This document shows, one piece after another, positions 26,000 to 38,930 of a stretch of DNA of 64,000 nt. Source of the DNA: Aquila chrysaetos chrysaetos. Taxonomy: Eukaryota > Chordata > Aves > Accipitriformes > Accipitridae. The notes beneath the pieces were generated by a model. That model was not told the origin of the DNA. It saw only the letters and a list, made by a program, of their open reading frames with translations, and made no database searches. The DNA lies in the NCBI RefSeq assembly GCF_900496995.4, contig NC_044014.1, positions 25,442,234 through 25,506,233 of the forward strand. The letters run 5' to 3'. The number at the start of each line of letters is the position of its first letter. Within the stretch, counting starts at the first letter, position 1. The translations under genes and the position numbers were made by a program.

Positions 26000-28900
26000 G
26001 CAGAATTTGGTTGCCTTGAGTTCTGTGTTTAACTAACCACTTTGGTGTTAAAAGGCAAACATTAGTGATGTGGCAGTGAAGTTTGTGAAACAGCTAATGT
26101 GATATATCCACAAACTAAGAATGTTTTTAACATGTCTGAAATAGTAACTTTGAGACTGTCCCAGCTTTGTTAAGTCCATTATCTCCATCAATAGCACTTG
26201 TATATGTGATACGTAAAAGGTATTACTTAGTTATTATGCAGGTCTTGTTTGTCTGCACAGGCACCAAGTACAATTCAACATGAAGGCGCAGTGTCCTTAG
26301 GCTAACTTTTTTATTTATCTGGACGAGACTTTCTGGATAACAGTGTGTCTTGCCATTGTTTTACAGAATCAAGTCTACTGAGAGCATACAGCAGAAAGCT
26401 TAACTGCACAGTTGCAGAACAGTAAAAGAGGGTGTCTTTGAAGGAAAAATGGTGCTGTCAATGATGTTTCTAGGATGCTGAAGGGTACAGTGATTTTTAC
26501 GTTATTTTGAAGTGCTGCATCTGTACAGCTGAAAATTAGATGCAGAGTGAAAATTACTACTGAGACAAGGCTCAAGTCCCAGTACCAACAAGAAGAAAGA
26601 ATCTGCCTTCACTGAAAAAAAGGATGTGTAATCCTTTTAGGGCCGTGTGCCCCATCTCCACAATGAGTGGTAACCTGTGTGAAGGAATAATGAAGGAATG
26701 GAGTGTGCTGTTGTAACGTACTGTTTATTTACTGTTGTTTTTTCTAACATTATAAAATAGTTTGAACATTATGAAAGTTTTCTGATACAACTTCATGACC
26801 CTTCCTTTTTCCCCAAGCACTTATACCTTAACATATTTTACAATTAAACCAATTTATTAACAATAAAAAAGTATTGAAAGACCAAATACTGTAATGAAAA
26901 CCATTACAAGAATCCCTTCTGCCAGTAGTAAATAACAAAATTGAAAAGGTATGTGTTAAAGGAACATTAAATATCAAGCAACACAGTCTCACTGGTAGAG
27001 GTAGTGGAGAGCTGAGTGGTTGCACAGGAATTAGTGAGAACCAGGAATAGCTGTTCGCTGAATAAGTTCATTAACTTGTTCCTCATCTGTCAGTCACTGC
27101 ACGGCTGTGAGCGTGAAGGACTATCCACAGGTACCCATGTACGTTAAAGCAGGGTTCAGCAATTTAAGTTAGTGGGACAATAGGGTAATCCTCCAACTGC
27201 TGTCACTTCTGCTCTTTCATCTCTGGCTCAGCATCAGAGAACAAAGGGGCCACAGTTTCATCCCTGTTTTCTTACTTCTCTCTCTCTTTTACACTTTTAA
27301 GTTCCTCACTGAATGAGAGGTGCTGGTTCAATCTGCATACAAGTCTTTATGCATTTCTTGCCACAGGTCATCCGAGAAAGATTTCCCTGTTGGCTCCCCA
27401 TCTGCTCTCCAGTAACCTGGGTGTTTGTCTCAGACCTATCTAAGGTAGAAAGTCCTACGAAAGCAAGGAAAGAACAAGTATTCTTTATCATTGGAAAGAC
27501 AGGAAAAAAAGCCATTCCTTCTACACTAAGCAGCTTGCAAGACCAAAAGTTGATAATTTTACATAGTTAATATGTTTTTATTTCATCTCTGATCATTCAC
27601 TTGTTCAAAAGCTGTTTCAGGCCAGTTTACTAACGCTCAGACAGACTAGTAATTATTGTAGATTTAAGACACCTAAAACCAAAAAACTGTCAGGCCTGAC
27701 TATTGCACAAGGGGATCAGACTGAAAGGCTGACACATTACTACTTTTTCAGATTAGCAAAGTGTTGGATGCAGGCTTCCCTCCATCATTCCTAAAATGAT
27801 GCTAATCCCTAGACCTAAGGTTTTGCAATTCTATAGCTGGACAGCACCTATACTAAAAGGATTTTCCATTGCTGCTGTCTGCTTAGCAGATTAGTTATAG
27901 GAGGGGACTCTACAGTACAGGCCATGCTTGACCTGCAGAGAATCTCCAGCTGTCTGGAGTTTTTTTCTGTTTAGAAAATTCTCAAGCATTAACAATTAAT
28001 AGTGGAGAAACACTAAAATTATGTCTATATTTTACTAACCATAACATCTCCAGTTTTCCCTTCTGAAAAGGGAAAGGCCAGTGGCCCAAGATGGTTGTGA
28101 CTGAGGAACTTCTTAATTTAATCTTTAATTTAATCCACTGTGACACAGCACAGACTATGCCATAAAGCTAGCACTAGTAAAACCATATTTAACAGTATAG
28201 CAGTAAGACAGTTATACAGTGAAAGTGCATGAAGAAGTATGTATGTCTCCTATAATTACAGCTTTTCCTCCCTTTTTTTAGGAATCAATTTAAATATGGT
28301 TAGAAATAATTAGCTTGATTTTAAAAACATTTACCTCACTTTGAAGCCATCTGGGCCCACTTTAACTTGGTGGGCTAGAGGTTATGATGGAAGAGTGATA
28401 CCAAGGAAGTAGCATGCCTTCTCACCTCATGAAGTTAAGGCATTTCATAGTGTGATACACTGTAAACAATGACTCTGTGAGTCACAATCTGGAAAATCCT
28501 CCAATGTATAGAGCAATTGGTCTAGAATAATAGTACAGATGACAACTTCTCACCAACTAAAGCTCTCTGTGGCTTCTTCTCTACCTCTTGCCTGGGCAGA
28601 CCCATGGTATTGGGTCCCAGACCTTCCCATTTGCTCAATAATTCTGAGTCCTATGACTTCCTCTTGTTCCTGTTTCTCCCTCTGCAACCTACTGTTCCCT
28701 AGTTCTGCCTCAGACCATTCCTTTTATGTCCTAAAACTCACACTGTGCTGTTAAAGACTTTGCTTGTGAGACTGCAATCTTCATGCTGATTGAGGGGTGA
28801 GGATGAAGAAGGTAGGACGTTCTTAGCCCTTTCAACAGAGGAAGGAAATAGATAATTTTTAGAACTGCTTTGGTCTCTTTATTATGCAGGATTTGATGCT

Positions 28901-31300
28901 GAAATTTAGTTCTCTCAAGCCAAAGGCTAATCATTTATTCTGCCACTTCTTTTGCTGTTTCTTGCACAAGGTTGCACCCAGAGCAAAATTGCTGATGTCT
29001 CTCCTGAAATGACACTTTCTGCTCTATTCACACCAGAAGGCAATCAGAACTTGTGTGTGGTTCTCTATCCTCCTAGCAGTTCATAGGGACATCTGACCAG
29101 AGACTGCTGATGCACAGACAGCTGGAAGATGCAGTGTCTTATACAGAGAAGGAATATGGGAATAAGTAAACAGAAGGGCCAGAAATCCTCACCTTAAGGA
29201 ACTGTGGAACTGACACTGGAAGACTGTCAAGTCAGTATGTCCCCAGAATGAGAGGACATGAGTTCAAGCCACACATATATCCAGATTTCAAAGGCTGAGC
29301 TCAGGTAAGACTCTGGATTACCTGAAATTTGTAAGGAAAGTACAGGAAATCTACAGTGATTTCATGTATTTGAAATCCGTTCTCAGTCAAAGTAAGACAA
29401 ATTAGTTTCAACAGGAAAAAAAAAAATCCTTGAAGGGATTCCCAGAATTTTTAATTAAGAGGTTTTTAAAAATTCATGTTTAAGATATTACTATACTTGA
29501 AAATTATTTCAGGCTGAGGCAGGGTGTGAATTAAATGGTAACAGCCCTATAAAAATATTCTACATATAGAAGCTTATCATATAACATGATTACCTTAGTC
29601 TAGTTTGTATTCTAGAACAAGCATGTCTGTACAAGAAGTTGTTCAGTAAGAATGCTGCTTTTATTCTTGAATAATTTCATGTGCAGTCAAGCCTTTAGTC
29701 AAATCAGCACAACTCTGTATGTAGATAAATCGTCAGTCTATCCCTACCTGCATTTACAGGAAATCTGTATCTCTGTTACTAAATGCAGCTGACATCTGAA
29801 AATGTCACATTTGTTTGCAGAAAAAGCATAGAATTTACAAGTCCCCCCACTCTTATTAATCTACTATTTCTTGTGTCCTTTGGAGGTTTTATGAACTGCA
29901 TATCCTTCATATTTTGTGTTCAATGTCATTAGCAAACTGGTAAGTACCATGGAGGGAAGGAAAACCTTTTTCTTCCCTTGTTTGCTGAATAGCCAAAAGG
30001 GAGTGTTTTTGACAATGCTCCATCAGCTTTATATAAAAGTCCAGGAGAAGAAAGCAAAGTTGTTTTTCTTTTTGGGTAAAAAAACCCCAACAACTTTGTT
30101 CTAGTTCAGTAAAAAAAAAAAACCAAACCCCACATTAGACCTTTTAACCATAAAGGCTTTCCTTTCTTCACATGGTCTAAGTATTTGTGTTTGTCACCTG
30201 TGTTTGCCTAGTTCTGCCATGAGAGCTGTCTCAAAGCCTTAATAAAACATTAATGTCCAAGCCTCAGAACTTCCACTGTTACATTTCTATCATTTATCTC
30301 TGTTACCGATTTTAGCTGTGGTTACTTTTTAGAAAAATAAAATAGCTAGCTATACTTTTCAAGGAAGACACAAGATTAATGCATGTATACCACTGGGACC
30401 TGCTGCTCATGATTTAAAATGTCAGTAGGAACTCTTAATGTGTAGAAAACTGTTCATTCTCTACTTTGTGTAGTTTTTGTACCTTCACTTTAATATTCTT
30501 CTGTAATACAGGGTTTAACAATTCAAGTACAGGCTGGGTGGCCTTATTAGCATCTTTCTCTGAATAAACAACTATATCTTTTAATTTAATTGTGCCTAAA
30601 AGTTGCCACCACTAAATGGCTACTTTCTAGTCCATGAGAAATTATGTGGTGCTGGCTGTTCAGGCATGTTTAACATGAACTTGCCCCAGCTGTATTCTCA
30701 GCAGAGAGCAACTCCTGAAGAGCCCATGAAGATTGATCTGCTTTTTTTCCTACTACAATTACATCTCCAGTCCTGGTGCTTCCCCCAGCAGACTGGAACA
30801 AAGAGGTCAGTACTATTATCACATTTACAGTTTATGTGCTGTGGGCAGGAGTCCGCATCCCTGTTTAACATCACAGCAGACTATAGATATCAAGCACTAC
30901 ACAAACATTCAGTGATAACATTTTTCAGAAGCGCGCGAGCCCAAGACCAATCGGTTTTCTTGCCGGGGAGGTCATTCTAGATTTCTGAAATAGGATCAGT
31001 GAACAAGATAATTCCTCCATCTCAGATATGGTTTTGTTCTTTAAATATGTATCATCAACCTTTCCAATTATTGGCTATTCTGCTCTATGGCGCAATAAAA
31101 TAAAGATATAGTTAGGAATGATGCAATGCATATTTGTGTCACTCTGCTTGCACAAGCTCAGTATTAACTTCAGAGAGCACCAGCTCCACAGTATTGAAGG
31201 TAAAAACTGCCTGGGAGAAGAGTAATTACTAAGGCCTGGCTGCCTCTCATTTGTATACGTGGGATACTCAGCACGGGTGCAGTCAAGAGCACCCTTCCTT
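26000..31300. other. AT-rich intergenic sequence
   Basis: No gene is recognised. The longest frame is a 125-codon plus ORF at 30603-30980, without recognisable domains. An A-rich then CCAAACCCC tract lies at 30111-30132. Confidence 0.5.
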
Positions 31301-31356
31301 CATCCTAATAAATACAGGATTCCTCAGCTGGCTGGAGACAGGGGACTAGCCAGCAC

Positions 31357-31980
31357 ATGGGACGTTTAGACCTGGAGTTTTCCTCAGGGCAGTCATGTCG
31401 GCAGCACGGTATTCACTACATAAAATGCCCGCTCCCACATGCACTGGCTGTAAAAGCGAAGCTGAAACGACTCCTGCGGCCACACGTGCTGCCTGAGGCG
31501 GCCTGCGTGGGGCTGACAGACACCGCTGGCAGCTGGGGCCCGGTGGGGCCGGGCGGGCTTTCTCCACCAGGGCCTGCAGCCCCATGTCCCTCTGGTAGCA
31601 CCCCGCCCCGCTCTGCCCCCCAGGGGCTTCTAGAAGGTTCCCCGGTGCCTCCCCTCAGGAGGAGCCACACCACTGCCTCAGAGGTGAGGGCCCAAAGGCA
31701 CTTGTGGAGTCAGCTATGGCTGCTAGAGAGGGGGAGGATTTGCGTGTCCCCCTCCCCTGTTACTTGTGAGGGGAAACCCGGCCTGAGGTGTAGAACGCCT
31801 GGGCGCAGCCACTGCAGGTGTCTCCCAGACTTTACAGCCACCTCACGGAAATCTGCTGGCCCACCACCGTCCATCCCCAGCATGGGGAGCTGGGTAACGC
31901 TAATTGGGCAAATTGACAGAAACTGTGTGATTCAACTCACTCGGGAAAAATCAACCCTTGTCACACTGGGTCCTCTTTAA
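31357..31980 (+). CDS. Unrecognised 207-codon ORF in a GC-rich patch (doubtful)
   Basis: ATG-initiated and rich in Pro, Gly, Ser and Arg, with several Cys near residues 150-165. It ends QLTREKSTLVTLGPL. The local GC content is far above the surroundings (about 31.43-31.89 kb). Minus-strand frames are also open through the same region, as expected when stop codons are rare because of GC content. No domain or family is recognised. It is more likely a GC-rich non-coding patch or lncRNA exon than a protein gene. Confidence 0.12.
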   Translation: MGRLDLEFSSGQSCRQHGIHYIKCPLPHALAVKAKLKRLLRPHVLPEAACVGLTDTAGSWGPVGPGGLSPPGPAAPCPSGSTPPRSAPQGLLEGSPVPPLRRSHTTASEVRAQRHLWSQLWLLERGRICVSPSPVTCEGKPGLRCRTPGRSHCRCLPDFTATSRKSAGPPPSIPSMGSWVTLIGQIDRNCVIQLTREKSTLVTLGPL

Positions 31981-33030
31981 AAGGGAAAGAATGGCTGCTG
32001 GGAGGCTTCAGTGCAGGTAGCCCAGCATTTGGCTGCTCTGGGAAGATGGGAGCAGGGGCTGTTTTCTGCTACCAGAAAGATGGATTGTAAGGAGCTGGTG
32101 CTGAGCTGTGGCCGGGTTGGTGCAGGCCTGGCTCTCTGCTGCCCCTGAAACCTTGGCCATGGGCTGCATTCCCCCGCTGTGGGAAGGGCCACACACAAGA
32201 GCAGCAGGGAGCACCTCTGAGGACTGCAAGCAGGTCAGTGACTAAGCAGAAATTAGGTTACTTTTTTTCTCTGAGGAATTTTTGTTGTCACATTAACTTC
32301 TTTCAGACCTTTTTAAAGTATACATCAAGAAAAATGCTTTCGCAAGTCATCATCTACTTAAGTCTGCTCTGGTTCAAACATTATTCCCTTTGCTATTGAA
32401 AGTAAATTTCCTTTATAAAGAGCTATTTTCCTTTAAAACCGAGGATTTTATGTTTGATATCAAAGTAGCCTTTAGGTTGTTTGCTACTTATGTATCTTGC
32501 AGTATGGTATTTCATTTTAAGAATGAATTATTTTTGGCAGGATTATTTTCTTCAAAAATATAAAAGTTGATTTGTTCAACTTAAGATTTTATGGATTTTG
32601 CTAATAACTCATTTTCTACAGGAAAAAGTAATAGTTTGTCAGGATGGCTTTCCTCTTCAGAAGGGAGTTCTGTAGCATTTTTTTTAATGTGTAATGTGGT
32701 TGGCTCTAACTGGTTGTTTTGTGATTTAGTTCTGTTGTTAAAAAACAAGCTGGGGCTTCTTGAGCGTTAGAAGGAAAAAATACACAGTTTTTAGACTATT
32801 GTTCACCTAATCATTAGTAACATGCAGTTCCTTCTATCACAAAAATGTTATTTAATTGTTTAATCATGGTAGATTTAATCCTATCTATCAACTCCTCTAT
32901 CACAAGGCTTTAGAACAGGAAGATACTCACTGGGCTACTGAGTGTGGTTTATTCCCACTGTTCTCAGAGGATGGCTGTTACAGAATGTGATTGCTTTACA
33001 ACATTGCTGGTGAGCCATTTGCCATTGGCA

Positions 33031-33121
33031 AAAAAAAACCCCAAAAACAACCAAACAAAAAAAACCAAAAAAACCCACAGAAAAGAACACCAACAAAAAA
33101 AACCAACAACAACAAAAAAAA
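33031..33121 (+). repeat. A-rich/AC low-complexity tract
   Basis: About 90 bp made of A runs interrupted by C, CC and CCCC, with only isolated G or T. It is one of nine similar tracts in the window. Confidence 0.85.
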
Positions 33122-33289
33122 CCTGTATCAGCTATCAGAAAGGTTCATCACCAGTGCTCTGCTGGTTAAGAACCATCTTCTAATTTCAAACTTAGTTTAT
33201 TCATGGCCAGCTAAAGTCCATTTGGTCTTGTGCCAAAATTCTCTTTTAAATAGTCCTTTTTTTCCTCTCAACTTTTTAACTAACACAGT

Positions 33290-33590
33290 TAGACAGCAAT
33301 CCTATCCTCTTTCAGCTTTTGTTATAGTAGGCTGAACAAATCAAGCTTGTTTAATCTCATTTCATAAAATAGGCTTTCCATTGCCCTGATCTTCCTAGTA
33401 GTCCTTCTCTACCTGCTCTAGTTCCAATTAATCTCTCAAATGCAGGTGACTAGACTGTGTGCAGTATTTCAGGTGAGCTCTTGCCAGTGCTTTACACAAT
33501 GCTATTACTTTTCCTTGTCTCTGTTGGAAGTTACACCAGCTGCCTTACCCTGGTGATCCATACTCATTGTATTTTAGCAGAGCCTTCTTA
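33290..33590 (-). mobile_element. Eroded CR1-type LINE fragment
   Basis: The plus strand follows the antisense CR1 order. GGCTGAACAA (33330) is followed by a TCATAAAATAGG block matching the usual TTCATAGGAGAGG, then CCCTGATCTTCC, then CTTCTCTACCTGCTCTAG (usual form CTCTGGACCCGCTCC), then TGCAGTATTTCAGGTGAGCTC (usual form GCAGTACTCCAGGTGGGGTC). The match is from memory of the consensus and is strongly diverged, so the copy is old. The LINE is therefore on the minus strand. Eroded sequence may continue towards 34.8 kb, but I cannot support it. Confidence 0.7.
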
Positions 33591-33599
33591 TTAATGTTG

Positions 33600-36500
33600 A
33601 GAAATTACACAAATGATGTTTTTTTTAGCCCAGAATGCTAGGATTTATTGTTTTTAAATCAGAGAAAGTTATTTAATGTGTTGTGATCTACTTTGAATAA
33701 TCCCAGACTATATCTTCAAATTTTTTTTTTCTGTGCCTTGTTACTTTCAACTTGTCACTGCAAAGTTTTGACTATTACTGGAATCAGAATGATAAACATA
33801 TCAGACATCATATTTCCCTTCTTAAAATAGTCTTTATTAACTTTGTGCTAATTTTGTTTTGGTTAAGTTTGGTAGAAAGTCCCTGCTACCGTTGTGGTCT
33901 CATATTCTAGAGTTCTGAGTTGGAGTGGAGATTAAGTAGACTCCTAGAGTTTAGAGCTATACCAGACTTGATTTTGTTTCTACTTCAACTGATTTTTCAT
34001 TCTCTAACATCATTCCTATTAGCCATTTCCCTTTTACTCCATGCTCAGTATTGCCCTTCTTATTTAAATTAACGCAACATATCAATTTGAGGTTGGGAAC
34101 ATGCCTGCGTTATCCTCAGTCTTTATTGCATTCCTTTCTTCCATTTTATTTATGTAACTGAAAAAATATCTTCATTTTAATATGCTTTGCAAAGCCTAGC
34201 ACACTTCTCTTTTGGCAATTCTTATTTCACCCCTATGCTTCTCAGATAAGGACTGATTAGCAAACAAAAGGGTTTTTTCTGATGTGTTAATTTTGTTTCT
34301 TTTTTCACATGTAACACATTTCTTGAGGTGATAGTGCATCCAGTTAGGCCTGGAGTACCTTTTTCTGGGTTTCTTTTTTCTTTCCTTTGTTTGGAATATA
34401 GATTCTTGACCACTTTAACATTCTTGACATGAAGTATGTGTAATAGTTTGCTCCCTACTCAATCTATTAGCTCCTCAGTCCAGCTGACATGACTACAGCT
34501 GAGTTTGCCCTTCTGAAATTGAAACCTTTACAGACCTACTTCATTTGTTTTCCTGTTTAACTTAAATCAGTTTTGTCTGACTTGATCCAGAGTTGACTTC
34601 AACTGGCTTATTTCTAATATTCTCATTACTTCTCAGTAATAGAATATAAAGCATCTTATCACCTTTTATTGTTTTGACAAGGATTTGATTAAGTGTATTG
34701 TACATTGCATCCAAAGATAACTGGATGCTACTACTACAGATAACATTTGTAGTCCATTCTGTCCCTAGTTTTGTAGTTATAAACAAATGCCCTTAGCTAC
34801 CACTCCAGGAAAAAAAAAAAAACAAACACACACACGTGTCACAGTGCATACAATGGACCCTAATTTAGGGAATGCCAGAATCTAAGATAATGTTTCCCAT
34901 GCTTTCCTATACTGTAGTGAACCCTGCTAACAGTACCACTAGAGTTAAGCTGATTTTTTTTTTTTTGAGAGAGACTTGAGCACCTGTAGTTCAGCTCCTC
35001 TGAAAATCAATTTCTTAGCCTATAAAATGGATTAGTCTCTAGCCAATCTTTAACTTGTTTTTGAGTAGATATGCATATGTAGCCCACTGTTCACTGTGCT
35101 ATGCCTCCTATTCTGTGTCTGCATCTGGCCAACAGCGGATATGAGTATGCTACAGCTGCTTGCTAGGGTATTTAACTCAAGGTGTAAAGGTTTGTGATTT
35201 AGCCCTAGAGGTCCCAGGTAATGAGTAAGATGATGATTATTACACTTCTAGAATTGTATGTACTCACATTCTTAAGGACAGCTTGTGATGGGGGTGTGGA
35301 GAGCATAGTTTCCTTTTATCTGTTGTAAACCTCACACTTTTTTTTCTGGAATTAGACTATTACAAAATACATCAAAAGAGACTTCACAGAAATATGCCTG
35401 TCCTCATATTAATGTCTGCAACAAAAAGACTGGGATAATGTTGCACAAATGAGTTTAACATTTAATAGATGATGAAATAACATGGTTATGCAATAATTGT
35501 TTTCAAGATGGAGATGAAAACTCACTACCTCATTCTGCTAGTACTCAAGTTAGTCTGTAAACTAGTCTGTGTATCTATGCATATAAAAACTGAGCTAAAT
35601 TACTGAGCAATAAAACTAAGTTATTGCCTTTGCTTCATCCAAGATGATTAGCTATCAGAACAGATGTAATTCTTTTCAGAGGTGCTCTGCATAAAAATGT
35701 TGTTCTTTTACATGTAGAACCTTTCCTTTTCCTTTATTTTCTTATTTCTTCACAGGAATTTTTAACGGATCTTTTTAGTTCATTTTAAAATTATTATTCC
35801 ATGATTTTCTTGGGAAAAGACCTGGACGAGTCTTTTCTGTGTAAATAATATATACAAGATAAAAATGTATACATCTTGCCCATCACTGAAATGCAGCAAC
35901 TTCTTGAGTAAAACATGAGAGATGACTGATCAGACAGATGTGCTGATTAAACTCCCCATGTTCTTGTTACCTTGAGAGTCATCAGCTCAAAATTGACTGT
36001 GATACAATAGCTAAAACCTACTCTGTTCCAAAAAGTACACATGTTCAATGTCGTCTTTTTTATGTATTTACTACTGATCTATCTTGCATGGTCTCTTCAG
36101 ATTTTGTCATCTGAACCTTCTCATCACAAACAGAAACCCCAAATTCCCATAGTTTGCTCCAAGGTACTCCCAAGCCCCTTCCCAAATTGTCATGAATTGT
36201 ACAACTGTGGTGCATGTATTTAGTTCTTATTTATATGGAATTAGAATTTGTAAGCTTTAGGGCTTATTTTTTTGTCCCAGGAGAAATCCTGCCTTCCTTA
36301 GGATTGCTAGAAAGCTTCTGCTGATTTCAGGCTGGCTAGAATTTCACATTAGATTGTGAACTTAGGGTGAGTGCAAGTTTTAGTAGCTTAAAAGTATAAA
36401 TATGAATTGACACAATCCCATTAACCAGCAAACACAATTAACCATGTGGAACACTGTTTATACAAGTTTAAGTGTTTTAGTTAGACTAAATATTTTCTCC

Positions 36501-37100
36501 CTTACAGAATTAGCTTTTTTTAATAAACTGTGACCTGGTATATTTGTGGCTATGATGATTCACAAGTACCTTCTCTAATAGGGATAAACTATACTGGTAT
36601 CATCTATCAGTAGCGGTAGAGTTTACCAGCATTTTTACTTGCTTTGATAATATCTACATTTAGGAAATTGTACCATTTTAACTTGGTCACTTTAGAAATA
36701 GGTAAGTTAAAATAGTATAAAAAGTGTTGACTGTCTATTGAGGAGGTAAGACCTGCTATAACACTTTTCCAACTTACTTAACTCTAGAAGAAGATTGTGG
36801 CACCTTGAGTAGCCAGTTTTCTCAGAGAATTTGTTGGTACCCAATTTGTAGATACATCAACAACCATTTGTTTCTCAACCAAATCGTACAGTTAAACTAC
36901 AAAAATTAGTTGCTCCATCTGGTCTAAATTCCTTTCTCAATCTCTTTATAAACCTATTGATGTATGTAGGATATCTGCTTTTGATCAAGCATAACATTTT
37001 ACCTTAACTCCATAAAGTCAGCCTGAAGAACATAATTATAAATGTGATTAGCTCTCTTCATAAAGTGTTTGACACCTCTAGTGGAATGTATTTAGCAGCT
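33600..37100. other. AT-rich intergenic sequence
   Basis: No gene recognised. Contents: T run near 33721-33730; A run then ACAAACACACACAC at 34810-34835; T run near 34957-34967. All open frames are short. Confidence 0.5.
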
Positions 37101-37108
37101 GATCCTTC

Positions 37109-37148
37109 AAAAAAAAAAACCAAACCCCAAAAAAAACAAAAACCACAA
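37109..37148 (+). repeat. A-rich tract with CCAAACCCC
   Basis: A run followed by CCAAACCCC, then A7, C and AAAAACCAC. It is the same texture as the tracts at 30111, 33031, 42413, 53183 and 58537. Confidence 0.8.
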
Positions 37149-37251
37149 CGTATTTCTACTTATCTGTTTTATCTGGAACACATTCCCTGCGCCTGCTGGT
37201 GCAATATATATTTAAGGAAATTGTAACCTTGCAAAGGGAGGGGAATTGGAA

Positions 37252-37265
37252 GGGGGGGGGGGGGG
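37252..37265 (+). repeat. G14 homopolymer
   Basis: Fourteen consecutive G, about 14 bp upstream of an A12 run (37280-37291). Length is probably polymorphic or subject to sequencing error. Confidence 0.8.
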
Positions 37266-37850
37266 ATGGACATAGGACAAAAAAAAAAAATCTTGTGAAT
37301 GTTCTCAGACTCATGAACTCAAGTATTTAATGATGGAAACTGGCTATATGGTTATTCCTTTAAAAAGCCAACAAAACAAACTTAATCTTGTTGTAAAAAT
37401 ACATGTAGGGACAAGTAAGATTTTGACTGGCTTTGTTTTGGTCTCCATCAGTGAATTTCTGTGGTAGCCTGATATAGGCAGGGGTGAGCAGCAGCGGGAC
37501 TGCATGTGTGTGTGGTTAGAGAGGATGGTCACCAGTGGCTCCATACAGGGTAGGACAAAGTAACAAAAATACAGACCAAAGAGGAGAAACATTTTTTACT
37601 TGCACAGCCAGGAACTCTACTACAAGAACCAGTTTTTCTTTTCTGTATAATCAATGAACACAGTGGGAAACTTTGCCTTTTTACTAAGGCCTTGTCAGGC
37701 AAAGCTTGCTGTCACCTAACATACCATGGTGTGTTACCATACTTTCTTTTAAAAAATGGTGACTTGAAGCCTACTCCACCTGAGTAGACTCATCTTCTCT
37801 AATTACCATTTAGTGTAGAAAGGGGATGTTGAAAGTGTTCTCTCTCTTTT

Positions 37851-37886
<36 letters not shown>
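37851..37886 (+). repeat. Compound microsatellite (TG)9(AG)9
   Basis: Eighteen bases of TG (37851-37868) continue directly into eighteen bases of AG (37869-37886). A short TCTCTCTTTT tract precedes it. Confidence 0.9.
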
Positions 37887-38439
37887 TAGGTGGGAATATT
37901 ATTAAGTCTGAGCACTGACTGGGACACCTGAGCTCCAGGCTTTGAGAAGCACCATAACCAGTAGACTAAATAGTCTTGTTCCTTCCTTCTCTTTCCTTCT
38001 GGCCTAGTGCATTTTTATGCAAAGTGAAACGCCTTCAAAGGAGGGAGTGGAGATTTTTCCCACATTAAATAGCCAGGTGATCAGGAACCCTAACAAGAAG
38101 TGAGAATTGTGGGTTCGAAACCTTTCAGATCCGGGAATTGATATGTATTCCTCTGCCTCAAGACAAGCACTTCAAGCATGGAGAAAAAGTGCAGTAGATG
38201 ATGGTAGCAGCTGATCTTTCCTGATAGGAAAAAATACATCTCCACAAAGAGGAGGTTAAGGGCTGTGAATTGTACAAGAGGTGGGACATTTCCCTGCAAG
38301 TGTAGGTAGATTGGCTGTGTTTGAGAACCTGGGCTGGTGCTTACTAATGTCAGTGAAACTAAAACATTTTATTGCAGCTGCAGTTTTAGGTCTTGTGATG
38401 GCCGAAAGGGTGTTAGGAGTGGGATCACTTCCCTTGCAC

Positions 38440-38930
38440 GGAGTCTGCGTCCTTGCGCCGGGGCTGTCTGTCCCAGTCTCAGCTGAACCGACCCCGCTAA
38501 AGCCATGGCAGAGGATGAACTCCAGAGGTGGCCTTTCCTAAACAGGGTGCTTTGCCACGAAAAAGCTGAGCGGCTGAAAACGGTCTTTCTCCCGGCCTTG
38601 CCACGACGGCAAGGCCTTTCCCTGCAGGCAGGGCCCCGAGGTGCAGCGCTGCCCCATCGCGTCCCACCGAGAAGGCAGGCAGGGAGATGCCCCGGCCCTT
38701 CTCTCAGACCCCGTCTCGGCCAAGAGGCAAAGCGCCGTGAGGGCCCCGCTGAGGCGCCGCGGCCGGGCCCCGGGGGCTGGCCCCGCCGCCGGGGCGGCCG
38801 GGTGCACCCTAGGCGGTGAGCCCTGCCCTGCGCCCGGGCTGCCCGCCCGCTGCCCCGCTAGGGTTAGACGCCGGCAGGGCGCAGCTCTCGGGCTTTCTTT
38901 CCCTGTCCTTCCCCTCCTCCTCCCGGTCTA
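38440..38930. promoter_or_regulatory. CpG island, about 8 kb downstream of ZNF503
   Basis: GC-rich, CpG-dense segment (GCGCCG, GGCCGGGCCCC, GCCGCCGGGGCGG) flanked by AT-rich DNA on both sides. It includes a plus-strand ATG in strong Kozak context and a splice-donor-like site, listed separately. It could be an orphan promoter. Confidence 0.65.
38505..38815 (+). other. Candidate first exon in the orphan CpG island
   Basis: ATG at 38505 has the context GCCATGG (G at -3, G at +4). The frame begins MAEDELQRWPFLNRVLC and remains open for 104 codons, with its stop inside the presumed intron after the donor GGCG|GTGAGC (exon end 38815). Beyond the first 35 residues the composition is Pro/Arg/Gly-rich and GC-driven. 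No family recognised; a lncRNA first exon is as likely. Confidence 0.2.

Noticed and set aside
38040-38130. tRNA-like T-loop GTTCGAAACC near 38111
   Set aside because: Flanking bases do not form a proper T stem or cloverleaf, and no matching acceptor or anticodon arms are visible.
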